Source: Streptomyces sp. SID12501
Lineage (GTDB): Bacteria; Actinomycetota; Actinomycetes; Streptomycetales; Streptomycetaceae
Assembly: GCF_010550245.1 (NCBI RefSeq)
Contig: NZ_JAAGLU010000024.1
Coordinates: 62,001 to 126,000, forward strand
Length of the DNA stretch: 64,000 nt
Direction: 5' to 3'
Part shown: positions 17,276 to 25,908 of the stretch, one piece after another
Layout: each line of letters begins with the position of its first letter
How positions within the stretch are numbered: position 1 is the first letter of the stretch
Position numbers and translations under genes: made by a program
Notes under the pieces: model-generated
Databases searched by the model: none
What the model saw: the letters and a program-made list of their open reading frames with translations, nothing else
Told to the model about the DNA's origin: nothing

Positions 17276-17899
17276 ATGGTTACTTCGCGCTGGACGGCTG
17301 CCCCCGCCCGGGCGGCCTCCCCCCGCCGGCGCGGCGCCGTGCTCGAACGCGCGATCCTCGATGCCGCGCTGGAGCAGCTCAGTACGGTCGGCTGGAACGG
17401 ACTCACGATGGAGGGTGTCGCCGCCGGCGCTCAGACCGGCAAGGCCGCGGTCTACCGCCGCTGGCCCTCCAAGGAGGACCTCGTCGCGGACGCGCTCCAG
17501 GCCGGGTTGCCGCGCTTCGACCGGGCGCCCGACCTCGGGAACGTCCGGGACGACCTTCTCGAACTGTGCCGGCAGGTGCGTGAGGCGCTGTTCTCGCGCT
17601 CCGGATTCGCCCTGCGCTCGGTGATTCACGAATGCGACAACCCGCAGGCGGAGCGCTTCCAGAGCGTGATCTTCGGAGGGCTCGTCGAGCCGACAGTAGA
17701 GCTCCTCCGGGAGATCCTCGACCGAGGAATCAGGCGGGGGGAGACGCGTCCCGACGCTGCCAACGGCTATGTCCTCGACGCCATTCCGGCGATGATGATG
17801 TATCGCTCCAAGATGTGCGGGAGTGAATGGGAGGAGCGGGACATCGAGGAGATGATCGACCAGTTGATGGTTCCGCTGCTGCGGGCGGGCCGCGTCTGA
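17276..17899 (+). CDS. TetR-family regulator of the divergent efflux pump
   Basis: 207-residue TetR repressor. The HTH spans about residues 22-68 (AILDAALEQLSTVGWNGLTMEGVAAGAQTGKAAVYRRW), with KAAVYRRWPSKEDLV as the recognition and turn region. The C-terminal ligand domain belongs to the TetR_C_11-like group (LRSVIHECDNP and so on). ATG at 17276 follows CTGGAGAC. It faces the MFS gene across 226 bases holding two copies of a near-perfect 20-base palindrome that are its probable operators. Confidence 0.92.
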   Translation: MVTSRWTAAPARAASPRRRGAVLERAILDAALEQLSTVGWNGLTMEGVAAGAQTGKAAVYRRWPSKEDLVADALQAGLPRFDRAPDLGNVRDDLLELCRQVREALFSRSGFALRSVIHECDNPQAERFQSVIFGGLVEPTVELLREILDRGIRRGETRPDAANGYVLDAIPAMMMYRSKMCGSEWEERDIEEMIDQLMVPLLRAGRV

Positions 17900-18004
17900 G
17901 GTCCGCCCCGAAGGCCGCCCGGGTGTGCTCCGCGGTGAGCCTCAAGTGGCTTGGGGGAGCCGGGGTGTCGTGTGGGGTTCCGGGCGGCGTAGGCTGAGAC
18001 CGCC

Positions 18005-18706
18005 ATGCCGTACGAAGCACCCACCCACACCGTCGAGCGCTCTTTGCGCGCCACGACCGGAGCGAAGGTCATCGCCGGCGTCGACGAGGTAGGGCGGGGC
18101 GCGTGGGCCGGCCCCGTCACCGTCTGCGCGGCGGTCACCGGTCTCCGGCAGCCCCCCGAGGGACTCACCGACTCCAAGCTCATCGCGGTCAAGCGGCGTA
18201 CCCAACTCGCGGAAGTACTGCGGGAATGGGTCACGTCGTACGCGTTGGGGCACGCCTCGCCGGAGGAGATCGACGACCTTGGGATGACGGCAGCACTGCG
18301 GCTCGCCGCGGAGCGCGCTCTCGAGGCCTTGCCGGTCCGCCCCGACGCGGTCATCCTCGACGGGAAGCACGACTACCTGGGGTCGCCGTGGCAGGTCCGT
18401 ACGGTGATCAAGGGTGACCAGTCGTGCGTGGCGGTCGCGGCGGCGTCCGTGATCGCCAAGGTTCAACGCGACAAAATGATGGCCGAACTGGGTACCGACC
18501 ATGCAGACTTCGGGTTTGCGGCCAATGCAGGGTATCCGTCGCCCGTGCACAAGGCCGCGCTGGAGGAGCGGGGTCCCACTCCCTACCACCGGCTGTCGTG
18601 GGCGTATCTTGATGCGCTGCCCCAGTGGCGGCACCTCAAGAAGGCCCGCAGTTGGGCGAACGGGAACGCTCCGGAGATCGAGGGCCAGCTCGGCTTCGAC
18701 TTCTGA
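18005..18706 (+). CDS. rnhB: Ribonuclease HII
   Basis: Cleaves the RNA strand of RNA-DNA hybrids and single ribonucleotides in DNA; 233 residues. The catalytic DEVGRGAWAGP (residues 26-36) carries Asp and Glu, the third aspartate is in VILDGKHDYL and the last in IAKVQRDKMM. YPSPVHKAAL and a C-terminal tail complete the type 2 enzyme. ATG at 18005 is the first sensible start. It is monocistronic or weakly linked to the downstream proline-rich protein gene. Confidence 0.97.
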   Translation: MPYEAPTHTVERSLRATTGAKVIAGVDEVGRGAWAGPVTVCAAVTGLRQPPEGLTDSKLIAVKRRTQLAEVLREWVTSYALGHASPEEIDDLGMTAALRLAAERALEALPVRPDAVILDGKHDYLGSPWQVRTVIKGDQSCVAVAAASVIAKVQRDKMMAELGTDHADFGFAANAGYPSPVHKAALEERGPTPYHRLSWAYLDALPQWRHLKKARSWANGNAPEIEGQLGFDF

Positions 18707-18757
18707 CAGTTCCGTTCGCACTCATGTGCCACCCGCTGACGCGAGTCGCACCGGCGT

Positions 18758-18771
18758 TTGATAAATATCAA
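18758..18771. promoter_or_regulatory. AT-rich palindrome at a start codon
   Basis: TTGATAAATATCAA (arms TTGATA/TATCAA) ends three bases before the ATG at 18775. It may contain the -10 box of a leaderless transcript, or be an operator overlapping it. Confidence 0.5.
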
Positions 18772-18774
18772 GTC

Positions 18775-19461
18775 ATGCCTCTCATTCCCGAGGAGCCTCA
18801 GATTCACGAGAGTGCCCAGGGTCCCCGTGTCGCTCCGGCCAGTGGCCACAGCGCGCCGACCCCCCGTCCCGTACCCGGCCCGCGCCCCGCGGCTTCGCCG
18901 CGTCCCGGCCGTCCGGGTCCCTTCCGGCCCACCGCACCGGCCCAGCGTGCACCGCACGACGCGCCGGCGGCCGTGGCTTCGACCGCTCCTGCGGTCAAGC
19001 CCGGGCCGTCCGCGGCTCCGGCCGCCCCTGTCCCTTCCACCCCTTCCGCGCCTGCCTCCGAGGCCCCGGCGGCCCCGAAGGTCCAGCTGATCCCGGCCTC
19101 GGCCGAGGGTGCGCTGGACGCTGCCGAGGAAGCCGTCGACCTGCTCCTGGAGTCGGGTCGGGCCCCTGGCGAGGTGCTGGTGATCACCACCGGCGATCCG
19201 CACCCGTGGGCCGCGCACGAGCTGTCCTTCGGTGAGGGCCCGTACTGGGCGCAGCACGACGCGGGCGACGACGTCTTCTACGCCGACGCAGCCGCTCTGA
19301 GCCGTGCCGCTTCCCGTCCCGTGGTCGTGGTCGCCGTCAACGGCGGCGCCGAAACGACGACCGCCGCGGCCCTTCCCCTGGCCCTCGGCCGGGCCGGTGC
19401 CCTGCTGATCTGCTGCGGCGACTCGGAGCAGATCAACTCGGCGCTGGGCGCGGGGGTCTGA
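18775..19461 (+). CDS. Streptomyces-specific protein with proline/alanine-rich N-terminus
   Basis: 228 residues with two parts. Residues 1-105 are a low-complexity Pro/Ala/Arg linker. Residues about 105-228 form a compact domain (VQLIPASAEGALDAAEEAVDLL, VLVITTGDPHPWAAHEL, RPVVVVAVNGGAE, GALLICCGDSEQINSALG) with alternating strands and helices. I do not recognise a family. The ATG at 18775 is chosen because the region before it is the AT-rich palindrome; there is no Shine-Dalgarno site. No signal peptide or membrane segment. Function unknown. Confidence 0.72.
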   Translation: MPLIPEEPQIHESAQGPRVAPASGHSAPTPRPVPGPRPAASPRPGRPGPFRPTAPAQRAPHDAPAAVASTAPAVKPGPSAAPAAPVPSTPSAPASEAPAAPKVQLIPASAEGALDAAEEAVDLLLESGRAPGEVLVITTGDPHPWAAHELSFGEGPYWAQHDAGDDVFYADAAALSRAASRPVVVVAVNGGAETTTAAALPLALGRAGALLICCGDSEQINSALGAGV

Positions 19462-19839
19462 GCAGCTTCGTGAACCGTTCCGGGTCGACCGGTCCGGCGA
19501 CACCGGACCGGCCGACGCAGGGCCGCTGAATCGGCGACCGTACGGCGGGCGATCCGACGTTCCCCGACGCGGACGCGCCGGGATGTCGGCGGCCGCCGTA
19601 CGGTCGCCTGCCGTGCCCTGGCCCGGGCGGCGGGAAACGGAATCATGAGGGCGCATCGTCATGGGCGACGGGGGTACGCGTGCGCGTGCCCCCGTCGTTG
19701 TGCGTACTGGATACCGTCCGGGCGACTCGTGTTGCCCATGGACGGGCTTCTCGCCGGTGTACGTCCTACCGGCGGACGTCGTTGTCCGCGGTGGCCGTTC
19801 TCTGTACGGCTGAGGTGCGTCGGCCGCTGGGCGTCTGTG
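19462..19839. other. Convergent intergenic region with strong RNA structure
   Basis: No gene. It holds an exact 16-base inverted repeat (19533-19548 with 19593-19608) around a 44-base internal loop that has its own CCGAC/GTCGG stem, and a separate 14-bp terminator at 19666-19697. The remainder (19700-19839) shows nothing clear. Confidence 0.6.
19666..19697. terminator. 14-bp stem terminator
   Basis: CGACGGGGGTACGC (19666-19679) pairs with 19684-19697 (one G-U pair) with the loop GTGC, between two convergent genes. Confidence 0.7.
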
Positions 19840-20481
19840 TCAGCGGGCTGCCGCGCGGCGCAGGATGTCCGAGGCGGTGCCTCCGGTGCGGGGCATCGGC
19901 AGCAGGGGTGGTGCCTCGGACATGGCGAAGGGCTCCGGGGGTGAGTCCGCGTTAGGGCGCCGCCCGCCGCGCCCTTCGCCGAGCACCTGCCAGCCGTCGC
20001 GGGTCAGCGTGATGTACGCGCCGCAGCGCAGACCGTGCAGGGTGCAGGCGTCACGCAGACCCCACATCCACGCACCGTCCTCCTCCGTCCAGCGCGCGTC
20101 GCCGTCACGGCAGTAGAGCAGGACGGCGGTGCGCACCGGAGTACGGCGACGAAGGTCGTGGGGGATGACCCGACGCAGCTGCGCGAGCAGGGAGTTGCGG
20201 AACATCCAGCCGTCGGCCGGAGCCGAGCGGCGGGTGAACGAGGCGCTCGCCCGCAGCCGCTCGTCCGGATCGAGGACTGCCACGATCGCGGTAGCGGGCC
20301 CGGGGAGGTGTCGCGCGTGCAGTCCGCTGACGACCTCGCGGGGATTGCGCAGCAGGGGAATCCCGGCTGCGGCCCACTCCGCGGGTTCGAGCATGCGGGC
20401 TGCTGAGTTGGTGGAAGCGGCGGACAGGTCGGCAGACGTCGACATGGATGCCGCGGGGGACGGAGTGAATCCGAAGGTCAC
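19840..20481 (-). CDS. Conserved Streptomyces protein of unknown function
   Basis: 213 residues. Recognisable stretches are EPAEWAAAGIPLLRNPREVV, RRSAPADGWMFRNSLLAQLRR, RTAVLLYCRDGDARWTEEDG and CGAYITLTRDGWQVLGEGRG. The last suggests a small beta-rich domain with a tryptophan-containing hairpin. The first 30 residues and the last 45 are low-complexity. GTG start at 20481 with GGGAGGA five bases away. No signal peptide or membrane helix. I cannot assign a family; position between the proline-rich protein and the RecQ-like helicase seems to be conserved in the genus (from memory). Confidence 0.7.
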   Translation of the reverse strand: MTFGFTPSPAASMSTSADLSAASTNSAARMLEPAEWAAAGIPLLRNPREVVSGLHARHLPGPATAIVAVLDPDERLRASASFTRRSAPADGWMFRNSLLAQLRRVIPHDLRRRTPVRTAVLLYCRDGDARWTEEDGAWMWGLRDACTLHGLRCGAYITLTRDGWQVLGEGRGGRRPNADSPPEPFAMSEAPPLLPMPRTGGTASDILRRAAAR

Positions 20482-20971
20482 GGTCCTCCCTTCGGCTACG
20501 CGCCCACACTACGGGCGGGAGATCGGACTTGGGGGAGCGCACACCGCGGCGGAGCCCTGCCGGACCACGGACACGCCGTGCGGGGAGCGGACTCCAATTC
20601 TCGCTGTCGAACTGGGTTGCGGCAACGAGCAAATGGGGCCACCGACCGGCTTCTGGTGATCTGTGGATTATATCCCTGCCAGGTGTGTCATTTGTAGATG
20701 GCTGGGGTGGCCGGGAACGTTCCGTTAGTCCGCTTGTTCGGTTTGGTTCACGTTCTCGTCATCGACGACGCAGGGCGAGGACCAGTGGCGATGCCCCCTG
20801 CGCACCGGTCCGTCATCGTCCCTGGGTCGCCGCCGCCAGGGTCCACCCGGTCACCGTGAAGTCGTCCGAAAGGAGGACCGGCCCGCTGTCCGAGCGGCTG
20901 GGGGGAGCCGTACGCACGTCGTCACGGCCGAGGATTGGGCCGTTGTCAGTGGCGTGGGGTTGCATGGGGGC
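20482..20971. other. Intergenic region upstream of the RecQ-like gene
   Basis: About 490 bases between divergent genes. It has a comparatively AT-rich patch at 20655-20700, a perfect GGAACGTTCC palindrome at 20714-20723 and several GTTC half-sites at 20736-20758, but these do not make a LexA box. No gene or tRNA seen. Confidence 0.5.
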
Positions 20972-23131
20972 ATGAGCAACCAGGAGCTACGTGACGAAGC
21001 CGACGCCATCCTCGCCGAGCTGGTCGGTGCCCCTGGGGGTTCGGCGCGGTTGCGGGAGGATCAGTGGCAGGCGGTGGCGGCCCTGGTGGAGGAGCGCCGG
21101 CGTGCCCTGGTGGTACAGCGCACCGGCTGGGGCAAGTCGGCGGTGTACTTCGTCGCCACGGCTCTGCTGCGCAGGCGTGGCTCCGGCCCTACGGTGATCA
21201 TCTCGCCGCTGCTGGCGCTGATGCGTAACCAGGTCGAGTCGGCGGCACGGGCCGGCATTCAGGCGCGCACGATCAACTCGGCCAACCCGGAGGAGTGGGA
21301 CACCATCTACGGGGAGGTCGAGCGCGGCGAGACCGACGTTCTCCTCGTGAGTCCGGAGCGCCTCAACTCCGTCGATTTCCGTGACCAGGTGTTGCCCAGG
21401 CTCGCGGCCACCACCGGCCTGCTGGTGGTCGACGAGGCGCACTGCATCTCCGACTGGGGACACGATTTCCGCCCCGACTACCGCCGGTTGCGCACCATGC
21501 TCGCGGAGTTGCCGGCGGGGGTGCCGGTGCTGGCCACGACGGCGACCGCGAACGCGCGGGTGACGGCGGACGTGGCCGAGCAACTGGGCACGGGGGGCGG
21601 GGACGCTCTGGTGCTGCGGGGGCCGCTGGACCGGGAGAGCCTGCGGCTGGGCGTGCTGGAGCTGCCGGACGCGGCGCATCGGCTGGCGTGGCTGGGGGAG
21701 CGGCTGGGTGATCTGCCGGGTTCGGGGATCATCTACACGCTGACGGTGGCGGCGGCGGAGGAGGTCGCGGCGTTCCTGCGGCAGCGCGGGTATCCGGTGT
21801 CCTCGTACACGGGGAAGACGGAGAACGCCGACCGGCTGCAGGCGGAGGAGGACCTGCTGGCGAACCGGGTGAAGGCGCTGGTGGCGACCTCGGCGCTGGG
21901 GATGGGCTTCGACAAGCCGGACCTGGGGTTCGTGGTGCACCTGGGGTCGCCCTCGTCCCCGATCGCCTACTACCAGCAGGTGGGGCGTGCCGGCCGCGGT
22001 GTGGATCATGCGGATGTGCTGCTGCTGCCGGGGCGGGAGGACGAGGCGATCTGGGCGTACTTCGCTTCGGTGGGCTTCCCTCCCGAGGAACAGGTACGAC
22101 GCACGCTGGCCGTTCTGGAGGATGCGGGACGTCCGCTGTCGCTGCCGGCGCTGGAGCCGTTGGTGGATCTTCGGCGCTCCCGGCTGGAGACGATGCTGAA
22201 GGTCCTGGACGTGGACGGGGCGGTCAAGCGCGTGAAGGGGGGCTGGGCGGCAACGGGCCGGCCATGGGCGTACGACACCGAGCGCTACGCCTGGGTCGCC
22301 AAACAGCGCGCCACCGAGCAGCAGGCCATGAGGGACTACGTGGCGACCACCGGGTGCCGGATGGAGTTCCTCCAGCGGCAGCTCGACGACGAGAAGGCGG
22401 TCCCGTGCGGCCGCTGCGACTCCTGCGCCGGGCCCTGGCTCGATCCCTCCGTGTCGCCCGGCGCTCTGACGGGCGCCGCGGGCGAACTGGACCGCCCCGG
22501 GGTCGAGGTCGAGCCGCGCCGGATGTGGCCCTCGGGCATGCCGGCGGTCGGGGTCGACCTCAAGGGCCGTATCCCCGTAGGCCAGCAGGCGGCCACCGGA
22601 CGGGCGCTGGGCAGGCTGTCGGACATCGGCTGGGGCAACCGCCTGCGTCCGCTGCTGTCGGCGCAGGCTGTGGACGGGACGGTCCCGGACGACGTGCTGG
22701 CCGCCGTCGTGACGGTGGTGACCGACTGGGCCCGCTCGCCGGGCGGCTGGGCCGGCGGCGGTCCTGACGCGGCGGCGCGGCCGGTGGGGATCGTCGCCAT
22801 GCCCTCCCGCACCCGCCCGCAGCTGGTCGCCTCGCTGGCCGCGGGACTGGCCCGGGTCGGCAGGCTTCCCCTGCTGGGCAGCCTGGCCTACACCGAGCAG
22901 GCCGACGAGTACGCGGCGCACCGCAGCAACTCCGCCCAGCGGCTGCGCGCCCTGGCCGCCTCGTTCGCGGTGCCCGACGAACTCGCCGCAGCCCTGGCCG
23001 CCACTCCCGGCCCGGTTCTGCTCGTCGACGACTACACCGACTCCGGCTGGACCCTGGCCGTGGGCGCACGCCTCCTGCGCCGGACCGGAGCCGCCGCGGT
23101 CCTTCCACTCACCCTTGCCGTGGCCGGGTGA
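20972..23131 (+). CDS. RecQ-like DNA helicase fused to a phosphoribosyltransferase-like domain
   Basis: Superfamily 2 helicase, 719 residues. The Q-motif region is LREDQWQAV, Walker A is RTGWGKSA (residues 50-57), Walker B is DEAH (154-157) and motif VI is QQVGRAGRG. A CGRCDSCAG pair near residue 480 resembles part of a RecQ zinc site. The last 150 residues are not RecQ-like: VGIVAMPSRTRPQLVASLAAGLA, then HRSNSAQRLRALAASFAVP, then VLLVDDYTDSGWTLAVGARLL, which is the PRPP-loop layout of a ComF-type PRTase (acidic pair followed by T/S-G). There is no HRDC domain. I choose ATG 20972; GTG 20954 is also possible. The job of the PRTase-like part is unknown. Confidence 0.88.
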   Translation: MSNQELRDEADAILAELVGAPGGSARLREDQWQAVAALVEERRRALVVQRTGWGKSAVYFVATALLRRRGSGPTVIISPLLALMRNQVESAARAGIQARTINSANPEEWDTIYGEVERGETDVLLVSPERLNSVDFRDQVLPRLAATTGLLVVDEAHCISDWGHDFRPDYRRLRTMLAELPAGVPVLATTATANARVTADVAEQLGTGGGDALVLRGPLDRESLRLGVLELPDAAHRLAWLGERLGDLPGSGIIYTLTVAAAEEVAAFLRQRGYPVSSYTGKTENADRLQAEEDLLANRVKALVATSALGMGFDKPDLGFVVHLGSPSSPIAYYQQVGRAGRGVDHADVLLLPGREDEAIWAYFASVGFPPEEQVRRTLAVLEDAGRPLSLPALEPLVDLRRSRLETMLKVLDVDGAVKRVKGGWAATGRPWAYDTERYAWVAKQRATEQQAMRDYVATTGCRMEFLQRQLDDEKAVPCGRCDSCAGPWLDPSVSPGALTGAAGELDRPGVEVEPRRMWPSGMPAVGVDLKGRIPVGQQAATGRALGRLSDIGWGNRLRPLLSAQAVDGTVPDDVLAAVVTVVTDWARSPGGWAGGGPDAAARPVGIVAMPSRTRPQLVASLAAGLARVGRLPLLGSLAYTEQADEYAAHRSNSAQRLRALAASFAVPDELAAALAATPGPVLLVDDYTDSGWTLAVGARLLRRTGAAAVLPLTLAVAG

Positions 23132-23229
23132 AGGAGCCTCGCTGAGGGGGCTGGAGAGCATCGGGACGGCGGCACGTGCGCGTGCATGTCGCCGGTACGG
23201 CGGCAGGTGGGCGGTTCGGTCAGGTCGGT

Positions 23230-23640
23230 CAGTTTCAGCTCCGACGGCGGGGGCTGAGGAATGAGGCTTCCTTCGTGGCCAGCCACGAAGGAAGTGCATG
23301 GCGGCCATGATCGCGGCGGTGGTCGGAATGACGTCCCGCAGCAGCCGCGCGGGGAGACGCCGGGCGAGGTGGGCGCCGACGAAGCCTCAGGCCACCGCGC
23401 CGACCAGCGTGGGGGCGAGGACAAAAGCGGAGCGCTCAGTGTGTCCGGGGCGATCAGGAACAGCACGGTCGCGCCGAGACGGATGGCGGCGAGTTGCGCG
23501 ATGCGCATCTGGTTGCTCGCCGAGGCGTCGAGACCCGAGACCGATGCTCCACAAGGCCGGCATCATTGTGGCGTTCAACGCTCGGGACAGCGGCGTCCGA
23601 AGGCGAGGATCACCGTGGCGAAAGCGAGCAGTCTCGGCGG
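23230..23640 (-). pseudogene. Decayed TauE/SafE-like permease remnant
   Basis: Reading the minus strand across frames gives a continuous membrane-protein-like C-terminus: RLLAFATVILAFG, then LNATMMPALWSIGLG, then NQMRIAQLAAIRLGATVLFL, then FVLAPTLVGAVA, a stop, then GAHLARRLPARLLRDV and IMAAMHFLRG. At least three frame changes and one stop interrupt it, and no start is visible. The order of hydrophobic stretches and the ARRLPARLLR loop fit a TauE/SafE-type transporter; the family is inferred. The 13-base inverted repeat at 23267-23294 falls inside the remnant near its 3' end. Confidence 0.55.
23267..23294. repeat. 13-bp inverted repeat, 2-base gap
   Basis: CTTCCTTCGTGGC and its exact complement separated by CA. 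It lies 135 bases after the RecQ-like gene and could terminate that transcript, or be a degenerate transposon or permease end. Confidence 0.6.
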
Positions 23641-23779
23641 GTGCCGATTCGAGGCGGTGTCACGCCGCTCCGCGGGTGTACCGGGTGGCGTGTGAGTCCG
23701 GCTCTGCCCTTGACGTGTCCCTGGTTGAGGTTATCCACAGGCCCAAGCGGGATCCCGGAAACCACGAGATCGTCAACGC

Positions 23780-25366
23780 ATGACGAATCACAGCGAAACG
23801 CATCAGGTCACCCTGCGTACCCCGGCCGAACTGGCCGACGCCCTGCCGTATTTGCTCGGCTACCACCCCGAGGACAGCATCGTCCTGGTCGCGCTGCACG
23901 ACCGGGACGGGCGCGGCCGGTTCGGAGGCCGCGCCCGGCTCGGAATTCCCGCGAACCCGGACGACTGGCCTGCCGTGGCGCAGCAGCTGACACACGGTCT
24001 GGTGACCGGAAGCGAGCGCAGAGGCGCACGGCCCGAGAGCATGGTGGTGTACCTCTGCCAGGAACCGAGGGAGGGCGAAGCACGGCATCAGGTGAAGGAA
24101 CGTCTGCGCCCGCTCGCCCAGTTGCTGCGCACCGAATGCGGCCGTCTCGACGTACCCGTGGTCGAGGCCCTGTGCATCGCCGACAACCGCTTCTGGTCCT
24201 ACTGCTGCGTGACGCCCGAGTGCTGTCCGGACGACGGCGTGCCCATGGGCCTGCCCGGCACCTCGGTGCTGGCTGCCGCCGCGACCTACGCCGGTCTGCA
24301 AGTGCGAGGCACACTGCGTGAGTTGCGGGCCAGGTTCCACGCCTGGGAGACCGCTGCCGCGCTGGACCAGGAACACGCGCTCGACACCGCGAATGCCCGC
24401 CTGGTCCCGCGGATGCTCGACGACGCGAGCCGCGCGGACGTGGCCGAGGAGACCCTGCGACAGGCACGCCGCGTCACGAGCCGATTCGCCGGCACACCCG
24501 CCACCTCCGGCACGCTTCTGGCAGACCTTCACGACGACGAACTGCTCGCACACGACGAGGCCGCCACGCTGATTCTGGGCCTGCAGGATCGTACGACCCG
24601 AGATCGCGCGGCGGAGTGGATGGAGGGCGACGAGGCGGCACCGGCGCTGCGCCTCTGGCGGGCCCTCGCCCGCCGCTGTGTCGGGCCGTACCGCGAGCAC
24701 GCCGCAGCTCCTCTGACGCTCGCCGGCTGGGTCGCCTGGTCGACCGGCGATGAACTCGAGGCCCGGGAAGCCCTGGCCATGGCACTCGGCGCGGACCCCG
24801 GTTACCTGTTCGCCCGCCTGCTGCACCAGGCCTGCAACGAGGGCCTGGACCCGGAGTCGATCCGGCGCTGTCTGCGCGCGGAGCGCGGCGACCGGCCTCG
24901 CGTGGCTGCCGGGCCGCCCGGAACCACGCCGGACACCGCGCGGATCGGGGCCGGCGACGCCGACGAGGACGGGGGCATCGGCTGGGGTGAGGATCCGGAG
25001 GGGTTCGCGGCCACGGAAAGGTTCGAGGGGGCGGAGGGGTTCGGGGGAGCGAGCGATGCCGACTGCGTGGAGGGGTTCGAGAGTGACGGCTGGATCGACG
25101 ACGCCGGACGCACGACCTCCCTCGGCGACGTCGCGAGTCCCCCGTCCTGCTCGACGTCGATCACCGGCGCCACCCGGGCGCTGGAGTCGGCCACGAGGCG
25201 TCGACGTCGGGTAGGCCCGGCAGATGACGGCGACACACGCCCCCGCGCCAGGAGGACGGGTGGAAACCGCCCACAGCCCGTGGACAAGCCCGTCGTGCGC
25301 CGGCGCAGCCCGGGCACCGGGGAGGCCGCGCCTCGCCGCCACCGGACGAAGGGGCGCGAAGCGTGA
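23780..25366 (+). CDS. DUF4192 family protein
   Basis: 528-residue actinobacterial DUF4192 protein. The family start is clear: VTLRTPAELADALPYLLGYHPEDSIVLVAL, then GRARLGIP and a VVEALCIADNRFWSYCC segment with the paired cysteines. The first 380 residues are the globular domain. Residues 380-528 are acidic then basic low-complexity sequence rich in Gly, Asp and Arg. ATG at 23780. The stop overlaps a GTG (GTGA at 25363-25366) that could start the downstream frame. Biochemical role unknown. Confidence 0.87.
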   Translation: MTNHSETHQVTLRTPAELADALPYLLGYHPEDSIVLVALHDRDGRGRFGGRARLGIPANPDDWPAVAQQLTHGLVTGSERRGARPESMVVYLCQEPREGEARHQVKERLRPLAQLLRTECGRLDVPVVEALCIADNRFWSYCCVTPECCPDDGVPMGLPGTSVLAAAATYAGLQVRGTLRELRARFHAWETAAALDQEHALDTANARLVPRMLDDASRADVAEETLRQARRVTSRFAGTPATSGTLLADLHDDELLAHDEAATLILGLQDRTTRDRAAEWMEGDEAAPALRLWRALARRCVGPYREHAAAPLTLAGWVAWSTGDELEAREALAMALGADPGYLFARLLHQACNEGLDPESIRRCLRAERGDRPRVAAGPPGTTPDTARIGAGDADEDGGIGWGEDPEGFAATERFEGAEGFGGASDADCVEGFESDGWIDDAGRTTSLGDVASPPSCSTSITGATRALESATRRRRRVGPADDGDTRPRARRTGGNRPQPVDKPVVRRRSPGTGEAAPRRHRTKGREA

Positions 25367-25908
25367 ACTGGGGTGGGGCAGTTCACGGGCACCCCGGTGG
25401 CGGTCGCATGACAGCCGGACGGATCGGCGAGGGCGCGACAGCCGACGGGCGACCGAACGGCAGCGGGGGAGGCGACCGACGACCGAGCGGCGGTGGGGGG
25501 CCTGAGGAGCGCCTCGGCAGTGCCGGGACGACTGACCGGCGTCCGGGCGACCGCGTGCCGGTCGGCGGACGGTTCGGCAGCGTCGGAACTAGCGACCGGC
25601 GATTGAGCAACGGCAGTGCGTCCCACGTACAACCGACCGGCGCCAGGACAGCTCACGGACACCTCACGCTCCCGACCACAGCGGACGGCCGGTGCAGTCG
25701 TCCCGGCACCAGCCGGACGTATGCTCCGCCTCACCGCCATTCGGTCGGCTTGTCCCGCCGGAGGCGTGACTCGGGGAAGCCCTGGTCCGTTCACCTGAGT
25801 GGCGGAATCCTTGGACAGGCCGAGCCGCCGCATCACCCCTGTCCTGCCGAAGCCCCCTACCGGGCGCCGAGCGCGCCCTCGGCGCCCAGAGCGCAGAAGA
25901 AGTCGCCC
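25367..25908. other. Low-complexity region before the debranching-enzyme gene
   Basis: Open in the frame of the downstream gene back to a GTG at 25363, but the translation is Gly/Arg/Pro/Thr-rich with no family similarity. It contains an imperfect 60-base duplication around 25515-25634 (RLGSAGTTDRRPGD and RFGSVGTSDRRLSN in translation). I regard it as mostly non-conserved. Whether it encodes a long disordered N-terminus cannot be settled from sequence alone. Confidence 0.45.

Noticed and set aside
20700..20760. GTTC/GAAC half-sites upstream of the RecQ-like gene as a possible SOS box
   Set aside because: The half-sites are not spaced as GAAC-N4-GTTC, and the perfect palindrome GGAACGTTCC has no N4 gap.
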